NCBI RefSeq assembly: GCF_042767895.1 | Contig: NC_091569.1 | Location: 3,615,289 to 3,645,288, forward strand | Reading direction: 5' to 3' | Origin: Penaeus vannamei | Taxonomy: Eukaryota; Arthropoda; Malacostraca; Decapoda; Penaeidae | DNA: 30,000 nt | In this document: piece after piece, positions 1 through 9,900 of the stretch | Layout: every line of letters starts with the position of its first letter | Numbering within the stretch: the stretch's first letter is position 1 | Program-made: the position numbers and the translations under genes | The notes under the pieces: model-generated | The model's input: the letters and a program-made list of their open reading frames with translations, nothing else | Database searches by the model: none | Told to the model about the DNA's origin: nothing

Positions 1-1443
1 CACGCTACACATGTCTTCTGGATAGTTCACAGAACACATTCTGGTTGGCTCACAGCAGTCCGCATGTAAGAATGAAAAAAAAAAAAAAAAAATGAGGATG
101 AAAAAACGCATGGACCTGAATACAGAGCATCTGGAATATGTACTGTAAATGCAGATCGTATCAGATTTGTATAATAAATCGCTACCATGAAGATCCAAGA
201 ATCACTGAGGAAAATGAGACCATTGTTGATTACAAGGCCATGGAAGGTCAGGTCGTGCACGTCCGTTAAATATATGCCTCCCGCTACGAAAGACTCTGTA
301 TACATTTAAGTAATCTTATATCATCTTTCTCGAAGACCCGCTTAACATCAAGAAAAAAAACTTTTGGTATTCTATTTAGAGAATTACTTACACAAATTAT
401 GCATGTCTCATCTAATCAAATAGCTGTAAATCCATCAAAATATCACTTGCTACCGAAACATTACTTTTATTGCAGCCAAAATTGCATTACAATGATTGGG
501 AAACCTCAACTTCTATGTGGTTTGTCAATTAACCGCCTGAGTCTTTGTAATCAAGGGAATTTACCTAGCCTTATAGAAATGCGTTTTTACGTTATTATAT
601 CGTATATCTCCCATATTTTGTTTCGAATAACCCCTGTATAGTGCAAATTGGCACCGATCTAAAAGAGCTGTAGATTTGGGATTATGCTCAATAACATTAA
701 ATTTGGATATTTCCAATTAAACTGATAGTTAACGATTAGGTGATGAAGTTTCAAACGTTCACGAACTTTTTTTCTTGTTTTTACGGAAGTCCTTTCCATA
801 TTTCTCAAAATTTTCCATTTCCAACCGCTCACTTGCCATTGAAGTGAACTGCCTTCCTCATATAATTATTTCTGCCTTCCTTTGGTCTCAGGAAATATTA
901 GTTAGAAATTAATAAATAGTTTTTTTTTATTTATTTATAATTATCCTTTCATTTAAATACGGATATACACATATACTACAACATCAAATCATTCACCCTA
1001 CGTACTGAATACTGAAAACGAAAATATAGTGATTTTCACCATTTCGTGTAGAGGAATTCAGAAGTACAGTATCATCAGTTTTGAAAAAATTGCTTCCAAA
1101 GCGCTTTGCCTTTATATTATTGTAAATATTTGCATATGGTATAGAAGGCTAAGTGAATAGCTCAGGACATCATAAATATTCTAGCTCCTTTGGCACTGTT
1201 CCCGATGGTAAGCAAAGGAGGGTTATAATATTGCTCAGTGCAACTTGAAAGATGCTCCTTATCAGCTACTGACGAAGATTTGTGGCCGTTTGCTGTTGGG
1301 CCAATGGCTTAAATAGTCTGGTATGAAAACTTCCTTATAGTTCGCTTCTACATCAAAGGTATTGTCGACTTGGAAGTTGTGGATAGTGGAAAAATTCGTT
1401 TCCGTTGATTTATCGGTGTAAAAACGTTTGTGTGACCGCCCCT

Positions 1444-1638
1444 TTAGTGGTTTATGTTGAGCATAAGAATGTATGACACCGCAACATTATATTCTTTGTG
1501 GAATTTTGAAAGAAGATCCCAGTAGACACTAACCATTGTTTTTTTACCATTCAAGTTATTTGCAGAGAGCATGAATATGGTTTCTTTCTCGGGTATACGG
1601 ATCCTTGGCAAGATGGTGTATTTGCTCCAACACTTCAT
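1444..1638 (-). pseudogene. Possible decayed coding fragment, unknown family
   Basis: A 64-codon open frame on the minus strand has reasonably balanced amino-acid composition, unlike the surrounding AT-rich filler. It has no motif I can assign. It could be a remnant of a transposon ORF or simply chance. No splice sites or partner exons were identified. Confidence 0.15.
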
Positions 1639-1827
1639 TATTTACAATGACAACATTTTTGCTGCTTCCCTCGGCGATTCCAACGTTCCAGCTTGACTCT
1701 CTGAAGTGAGTTATCCTCACTAACGCTGGCAGTTCTAATTGGTCTGAAACGCAAACTCATAGAGGAAGAGTCTCTTAGAGTAGAGCACAGTCTAGGTAAT
1801 ATGTAGTGCGATCAACTCAACCCATGC

Positions 1828-2016
1828 TTGAGGCGAGAACATTTAATTTTATTTCCTGACCATGAAAAACTGGAAGCGAAGAATACTGCATATGCAACAT
1901 TCCCATACACGCCAACTTTAGTTAAGCAGATTTTAACAAGCGAAATTTCTACTACTTCTTCTTGGCTTGCTCCCTCACCCCTAGAAAAGACGAATTTCAA
2001 GATGCAAAAGTTTTAA
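1828..2016 (+). pseudogene. Possible decayed coding fragment, unknown family
   Basis: A 62-codon plus-strand frame continues, across stops, into protein-like text to about 2220. The appearance is that of an old coding remnant, perhaps from a transposable element. No motif is recognised, and the opposite strand is open over the same interval (1812-2000), so chance cannot be excluded. Confidence 0.15.
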
Positions 2017-3102
2017 CCTTACCAAAAGTATTACAGAATCTTTCAGATATTCGACTTTCCAATTATATAAAGAGGGATCAAATGATTGTTTTGAGGCACC
2101 GGAGATCCCTATTTGAAAGGGGACAGTAATTCAGTGAACAAGCTACTTTGCTTCTGGAGGACCATGTTTCACTCGCGTATATGAGACCACTGGAAGGAAG
2201 TTGTGTCCAACTAAAGCACATCCTCTAAGACTATTACAGACTATCATATTGCCTTAAGCCTCCCTGACACTGACCTTGCTCAAAGAGAACAGAGGAACAG
2301 ATGGCCCAACTCACGGCTACATCATCTTGACCACAACACTAATTATTGAAGATGCTTCGGTTAGAAAACGCATTGACAATGTTCAAAATGACAATCTATT
2401 TTTTGCAAGCTTTTGTTTCTATCAAGATCCTTAAATCAGCTAAATGCATGCTTGTAATCTGAATATAACGACAATGAAATTATGTTAAGTGTAAAAGATA
2501 TATCTATATTTTAGTCAGTGGGTACATTTCCCTTCTACATTTTCCGTAGAATTTTTAGATACTTAATATCATATTCCTCATGGTATTGAAAATATATTCA
2601 AGGACAACAATTAAAACTGATTACAATTTTTTTTGTTTCTTGCAGATTATTAGTTTGACCATCATCCTATGTATTCCTGTAAAACTAATATGCCATACAA
2701 TTTGTGCATGCAGCACAGAAAAAGGACGAGTCTAATAAACAAATGTAACAATGATAAACCAGTTTTTGCCATCGTTTGCCCAGCAGACTTGTACCATATT
2801 ACCTCAATTGCAGTTTATCAACTTTTCGGGTTACTTCATAATGAACCACACTTTCCAATTAGAATATAAGAAATGTGATTTAGATTTCAGTCTACCCTTT
2901 CTTTTCATAATGCCACAATTACCTCTTTCAGAAAATGGTAAAAAAAAAAAAAAAACAAGATTACCTACTAGTTAAGCTTCATATTCCTATTAATCAAAGA
3001 AAAGATTTCCTTGGAGTTGCAAAAGGAGCTATCTTCCTTGTGTGTTGGGCAGACAGAGGTACAAAAGAGGATATGGAAAAAAACAAGATTTTAAAAATCC
3101 TT

Positions 3103-3108
3103 TTTATT
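3103..3108 (-). other. RNPS1: Candidate poly(A) signal of RNPS1
   Basis: TTTATT on the plus strand reads AATAAA on the minus strand. It is the first canonical hexamer downstream of the RNPS1 stop, about 690 nt away. A U-rich stretch follows in the transcript direction (complement of about 3077-3090), as expected for a downstream element. Confidence 0.55.
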
Positions 3109-3450
3109 TTCAAGATCAGTCTGTATCAGTATACCATATACTTGTTTAACACTTTACTTCATCAAAAGGCTCACTTTCATTCACACGTAAAAATCATTAT
3201 AGAAAGTGTGCACATGTCAGTCATCAATTATGTACTTTGAAATTTGTACACCATTTTCAAAACTTGATTTTTACAAAAACTGACATACCTTTACTAAGGT
3301 TCAGTCAGATATTGGTAACTTCATATTACTTTCAAATGATATACAGGCCTGATAAAACACTTAAAGAAATCTTCACTCTTGCTAAAAAAAAAAATTACAT
3401 TAACTACATACAGGTACTCTGCTTTTCTGTTATCTCTTGATGTGGGGATA

Positions 3451-3488
3451 AAAAGAAAAGAAAAGAGAAAGAAAAAGAAAAGAGAAAT
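3451..3488. repeat. (AAAAG)n-like low-complexity tract
   Basis: A short imperfect run of AAAAG/AAAG units lies inside the predicted RNPS1 3' UTR. In the transcript it is a CTTTT pyrimidine tract. Confidence 0.6.
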
Positions 3489-3791
3489 GATGTTTGCACA
3501 ATGCTTCTAAAATCAAATCCATAATCTGTAGACAGAACTGCCAAACAAAAAAAAATATACATCAAGGAAGGATTAAATCTACCTTGAACACTGCTTCAGG
3601 TCTGCCACAAAACAGCAGCAGTGGGCAACCAACACATACTGTGTGGGTAGAATAAGCTACAACTGCTCATATTTACCAAATCAATACCAAGCTTCGGTTT
3701 ACCCAGTGAATATGACATTATTTATATATCCACAATGAAGGTATGAAACAGCTTTTTACTTTGTAGCGCTTCTTTCCCTCTGCTGTGGGTC

Positions 3792-3924
3792 TCAGCGAGA
3801 GGAAGATGATGATGAGCGTGAATATCTTCTGCGTCTGGGAGGCGTGCGAGACCGCGAGCGAGGGGATCTGCGGCGAGGAGGTGAGCGACGCCTCATGGGA
3901 GGTGGGGATCGGCGACGCATTCTC
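3792..3924 (-). CDS. RNPS1: RNPS1 coding exon 8 (last), RS/P tail
   Basis: The exon follows a TTTCAG acceptor; its first G completes a GG|G glycine codon (residue 259). It encodes RMRRRSPPP- and RSRSRTPPR-type repeats, then a Ser run and TGA at 3794-3792. The Arg/Ser/Pro composition matches the C-terminal end of RNPS1. Confidence 0.93.
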
Positions 3925-6900
3925 CTGAAATGTAGTGTTCTTTTAGTCTCTCCTTGTCAATAAATAAGGTCTTCATATCAAATAAACTTCATGTTTCCCC
4001 AACACTATATCATTCCAAACTATACACTAGAATAGACATAAAATTACAGCAAAGTTATAACTAAGCATTCTCCAACACTTCACAGGACGGGTGTCTTACC
4101 CTGGGATATATCTGGGGGGAGAACGCCAACGCGGGGGTGGCCCTCTGCGTTGCATCATGGGTGGGGGTGAGCGACGTCGTGGGGGGATCTGCCGTGGAAT
4201 GAGCACTGGGGCTGCTGTGATCTCTTGACCATCCACCTGCCCTCCATCCATATGCTTCATGGCATTCTCTGCATCCTCTGGCTTCTCAAAGTCTATGTAG
4301 CCATAACGGTTAAGGGTGTTGTTTACGCGCCTGGAATACATTAAAAGCTTACTACTGGAGCAAAACAAGTTGACTCAAAATTCACATTCATAGAAGTGTT
4401 TTATATTTCCAAAGTATATATTTGGAAAAATTGATCTCATAATCTTGTTATATGCAGAATACAGTTAGCATTCATACAACTTAATGAATTACTAACCAAA
4501 AAAAGATATAAGAGTATCTGCCTTTTGGGCAACTGATGTCATTGTTTTTTTTTAGAAGAAAACCAATATGGGAATTCATTTTCTTCCCAGTTACACAATC
4601 GAGTGTTACAGCTCTACCTGTCTAGAACTATGAAAAATGCTTTCTTAGCCCTTTCTTATAAAAAAAAAATGCCAATCCTATATCTAAAAAGCTTAAACCT
4701 AAGAACCTAATTAAGGTATCACATAAATAGGGAGCTTTGGCAACAAAGCGAGACATAATTTTCTCTTAAATTTGGCAAGTGTTAACAAGATCAAAGACTA
4801 AACTTGAGATACAAAAATTCTCTGTTCTTAATGCAGATGACAATTTACCTGTGCATAACAGGTAGTAAACAGAGTAAAACAAATGACACCTTTTACAAGA
4901 GAGGCATAAAAATAAGAATGATGCTTTCATGTTACAAAAAGTCTTTTCGGACACAGGTTTCTATGACTTTCTCAATGAATGTTTCAATGGCAGTATGTTG
5001 CAAGCTTCCCTACAAGGACACTGACTAGATAAATCACATTACAAATATGTGCTGTCCTATATGAACCCAATTCTAAGTATCCTGTCTGCTCAGTCTAAAG
5101 AGAAAAGGAGCTAGAGGTAAAGAAGGAAAAGTGGAAGAATGAAAGGGAATGAGAGGAGACTAGGAGTAATAAATAAAAGGAGAAGACAGATATAGCAACT
5201 AAAAGACACAAGTGAGTAAGAGAGCATGAAAAAGCATGGCAGATGAGAGAAAGAGAGTGAGCCAAACAGAAAGAATGAATGAGAGTGGAAGAGGAAGGCA
5301 GAAGAAAAAGAGGGAGAAAGAGAATGAGAGAATGAATTAAGAGACAAAGCACTGAGTTACTCCTGAAAATGAGCAACAAAACAATGATAATCATTAAACA
5401 AAAGAGAAAAAATACTTTACTTTTAAAAACATACAACACCCTTTTATTGCAGAAAACTCAAGCTGCTCAGCATCTCTCCAAAATGAAGAAAAAAGCAGAA
5501 AAGAATAGAACAGACATGGCCTAGTTTTCCCCCCTAAAACAAACACTTACATATCGTACATTGACATATCAACACTTTTCACTGCACCGTAAACAGAGAA
5601 GATCTCCACTAAGTGTTCCTTGGTCACGTTCCTCGTCAATCGGCCGACATGGATCCTGGTTGGCCTGGGCGTGGGGGAGCGTGGTTTTCTGCGGCCTCGG
5701 GGAGAGCCTGATCTGTAAAGTGGAGAATGAATGTGGTAAATGTTAATGTTAATGAAACAGGTGGAGGGTTGACTGAAAATAAATGGCTGTATCACTCATT
5801 TTGACTTCACTCTATATCCCAACAGGCCTCAATCAATTACACTCAGAAAAACTACATCTGCTCTGAGAAATCTTAGTAAAGTAAATGCTGCTGTCACTAG
5901 GAGGAAGAGAATGAGGCAGTAATTCTGGTGCTGTTGACCAACTTTCTTCCAGCTAACACCCCGTCTCCCAATACCCTAACTTCTCGTGCCACTTTCTATC
6001 CCTGAGCCAATCACAAAAACAAAACCCAGTTTTGCTCCCACCTTTTTTCTTCTTGTGAATGAAAAAAAGAATTTATGCTAAGTATGGCATGTAAACCCAC
6101 TACAAACAACCCATCTCCCCATTCCCTTGGTAGCTCCTTGTCTCTCCGATCCAATCATTTGAGTGCCTGCTATCATCAACCATTCTCCTTCCTACTTGAG
6201 AATGAATGTATTAATTTGGTCACACCTCTGCAAATGATCTCATTAAGCATGAAATAAGAATTCTTATTACTTGTGGCATTCTCTATATTTTACTCAATAA
6301 TAGTGATAATGTGGCATGAATATCCCCAGAAACAAAACCTTATCCATTTTACCTCTCCAGCACTATTACCTTTCATATTTTCATGGTGTAACAATTCCTT
6401 TTAATAAAAAATGTTACATGTTTTGCTACTTTTTCACTTTCTTTCTCCTTCATATCTAGTAGATAATGCCTATCTCTCAAGTTTCTGTCACTTGCACCAA
6501 GATATGTTACCATCAGGTGGTAGCAACATGGTGAAAGGGAGTGAGGATTTGTTATTTGACATTGGTAATTCTCTCACCACTTTCCACATTATTAATATTA
6601 CTCAATCAAATACAATATTCTACAATGACTAACCGAGAACGAGACTTTGAAGGTTTCTTTGGCTTGGTTTTCTTATCTCGGCTGCGACTGCGGCTCTTCT
6701 CTGCACCAGCTTTGACTGTGGACCTTGTTGTGGTGGAAAAATAGCCTAATTAGCAAGTGAATAAGAAAGGGAGATGAAAGCTAACTCTTTACTCATTACA
6801 TTGAACAAATTTCATTAGTATTCATTTTATTCAAAATCCAATTCTCTTGTCACTTACCTTGGATCATCTTTTTTGTCCTTCTCCTTATCCCTAGAAATTA

Positions 6901-9900
6901 CAATGGAATTTAAAGCATCACCTATATTCAATCAACAAACAACCATCAAAACACAAAAATTTAAAAGCCATAAGCTGTAACTTTTGCATGAAATACCAAA
7001 AATCAACATACTTTAATTTGTTTTCCTTATCTCTAGATCTTGATCGGGAAGTAGAAGATGATGATGACGATGACGACGACCTTGATGAAGTGCTACTGCT
7101 AGAGGAACTGTCAGAACTGCCTGAGGAACCTGACGAGCTTCTTGAAGAACTGCAAATTAAAACACTCGATTAATACTCAGACTATCACATCTCATCTGCA
7201 ATGTATGACCTGTGAACACTATAATTTGGTATGCTTCAATTTGAAAGTAACCCACTAACCCCAGGTTAAAAATTTGGCTAATGGGCCATTAACCCAATAA
7301 CGACAGGTGTCCCATATATGAGACACGAGAAGAAAATAAACAATGCAATGCAGTGCAGTGCAGCCTCTGATATAGCGTGACGCTGTATCGGGGCTGCACT
7401 CTGACGCAACAGCAGGCCGTGGCCGGTGGGAGGACAGACTCTGGGGAAGCTCCGCCAGCCGATTTTGTAGCCACCCGGAATATTTTATTTTTGGCTAAAA
7501 AATGTACCCGGCGTGAATGGGTTAATGCAAGGTTGTTGGCATGAACTGCCTGCTTCCCTTGTTTGTGCCAAACTTGTGGGCAACATTAGGCCCCTCCAGT
7601 AGCTAATATTTTGATGTCATTCAAAAAAATAATATAAATGTGAAGGTTTACCTTCACTTTAGGTGCTATTACCTAAAAGTTTCACCATACAAATGATGCC
7701 GCTATAGCCACAGAAAAACAAGCTCTATCCGATGAGGAGACGGTGTAGGAATGGTCATGATGTGATGCCACCCACTACTTGTTCCGCAACAGTCATAGCA
7801 TGTACGAACATGCCATCCAGCAGGAAGGGGTTAGCTGTTCCTAATACCATCTTGCCACCCCACTACTGCCCCACCCCCCCAAACCTTTCAACCGCTTACT
7901 TTGGGAACAACTGCTCTACACTAAAGCTTGAAACCTCATTTGCAAGGAAATATCCATGTAAGCAGTATATGCATCTTGAAATATTTCTTTTTCATACAAG
8001 TTGTTACAGGTGAATTCAAATATCAATTTAGGACACAATTACCCACTCTTTTATTATTAAATTCCAAAATGGCATTTTGATTGAGGTGGAAATCTGTCAG
8101 TCTTTTCTGGAACACTGAAGCGAAAACTTGATCCCGTATCCAAGTGGACTTTGGGGTTATGTTCATAGAAGAACATGCACTAAGCTGCAGGATGATTCTG
8201 AAGAGTGGTCTGTTACTTTCATCCTGACTCTAACATACTGACATCGACATGCAAGTACTCTTTCACAGCTGAAATGACTGAAATGGGTAAGCAGGAACGA
8301 ACCAAGGACCTTGACATTGCAAAAGTCATGAGTTATGCCATTTCCATTATAATCACCAGATATGTCATAATGAACATGTAGCATGGGAAGTACTAGTCAT
8401 TGTTAAATTGTGATTCATCTATAGTGCTCCATAAAAAAAGTATTAGACCTACATTTGATAACAGAATTATCCATTTGAATGACAATCATAATGCTGCAAA
8501 AACTGTTGCACAGAAATTAGCAAAATAAAAATTGGTAATTCTAAGTAAGACAGCTGTGCCTCTTTGTTATATATTTTTTCCTTCTACCCCCTTCAATCTT
8601 GGGGAACCCGTAGAAAATCGGGGGCACACACATTTGAAAAAATGCAAAGTCCGATCGAGTCCTGCACCGCTGTCAGTGTTGGTGAAATCCCGACAAAATT
8701 TCTTAACCTAACCTAACCTAACCCAGACCCCCTTCTCTTGAGTATTTCCCTACTGGGGGTAGGCCCCCTGACCCCCTTCCTTGGATTAATTCCTTACCAG
8801 GGGAAAGCCCCTGTACCCCCTTCCCTGGGGTATTTGCTTACCTGGGCAGGCCGCGGACCCCTTCACTGGGGGTACTTCGCCATAATAATGAAGCATACCT
8901 TCCTAACCCCCTACTGGGGGGCAAGGCCCTATACCCCTTTCTTAGGGGAATTTCACCAAACTTTTCAGTAAGCTAACAATATTGTTTACATTCAAGAAGG
9001 TTCGAGAAAATGAAGTTTGTACTCCTATCAACCATAAAAAAAAACTAACATAATCTAGCACCAATTTCTAATTTCCCAATTATACCTCATACCTCCCCCA
9101 AATATCAGGTCTCGTATCATTGCCTTGCAGTATCTCAACCTAATATAATAGCATTCTTAACCCATTTATCGTGGTATTAAGTAATATGGTGTATAGTCCT
9201 GTAGCAGGTTTTATTTAACGCTCGGGTGGTGTGGGAGACTGCGCAGGAGAGTGCCCTCTATGGCAGTGCTGTTTTCCCTCCTTCATATATATATGTTTGT
9301 GTATGTATATATAAACCCTTGCAGACACATGCGAGCACACAAACATATGTAAATGTGCTCAGAGAGAGTGGAGGGCTTGACTGTAGGAGGCACCAAAGGC
9401 ACGCAACTCCTTTGGTAGGAAACATCCAGACTATAGAGTTTGGTTGCAAAATAATTTGGTCAAATTCTGTCTGCGCAAGTGTAGTTCTCAGGTAACTTTC
9501 CGCGCATGCCTAGTTCTATAATAAATCATTTTCCACACATAATATTCGTTTGACTTTTCTGCGCACTTGTTTCACCATCTGTCCGCAAATCCATCAAGCG
9601 CAAATGTAGACAAATTTATGCTTTCCGCACATGAAATATATAAAAATCCCCAAACAAGAAAAAAAAGAAAAATACTCTAGTCTGGGGAAACATCAAGCCC
9701 ATGACATGCATTCTGTTCTGAATTACTGTACGAATTAAGGGGATTCTCAGGCCATTAATTTCCCACAAATATGTTACATCTACTGATTGTTTCTATATCT
9801 ACTGGTCCCAAAATTGAGAGGGTTCGAGATGCAGTCCGGCTCTAGAAAAGTACCGCTGTATTTACCAAACAAATCGCCTAATTTGACCGAATTATCGATC

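Larger units (their letters stand above)
1..3084. other. Intergenic DNA 3' of RNPS1, no recognisable gene
   Basis: I see no convincing gene here. Open frames are at most about 100 codons, and the longest (2935-3240) begins in a poly-A tract. The stretch is AT-rich with homopolymer runs (A at 75-92 and near 2940-2954, T near 921-928). Two short stretches with slightly coding-like composition (1444-1638 minus and 1828-2016 plus) are listed separately as possible decayed coding sequence. Confidence 0.6.
3085..3791 (-). other. RNPS1: RNPS1 3' untranslated region (predicted)
   Basis: This runs from the RNPS1 stop codon (3794-3792) to the first AATAAA on the minus strand (complement of 3103-3108), with cleavage expected about 10-30 nt further on. 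It includes an AAAAG-type low-complexity tract at 3451-3488 (CTTTT-rich in the transcript). The 3' limit is a prediction. Confidence 0.55.
8679..8960. mobile_element. Inverted-repeat-bounded GC-rich element
   Basis: TTGGTGAAATCCC at 8679-8691 is mirrored by GGGAATTTCACCAA at 8946-8959. Between them lie a CCTAA run and an array of about 44-bp units. The symmetry and abrupt compositional change suggest one inserted, non-coding element. Its class is not recognised; no clear target duplication was found. Confidence 0.4.

Noticed and set aside
6988..7173. Plus-strand acidic frame with Asp/Glu/Leu runs
   Set aside because: Antisense shadow of the RNPS1 poly-Ser exon.
9391..9416. ACCAAAGG...CCTTTGGT hairpin
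   Set aside because: A single 8-bp stem without any context; expected by chance in 30 kb.
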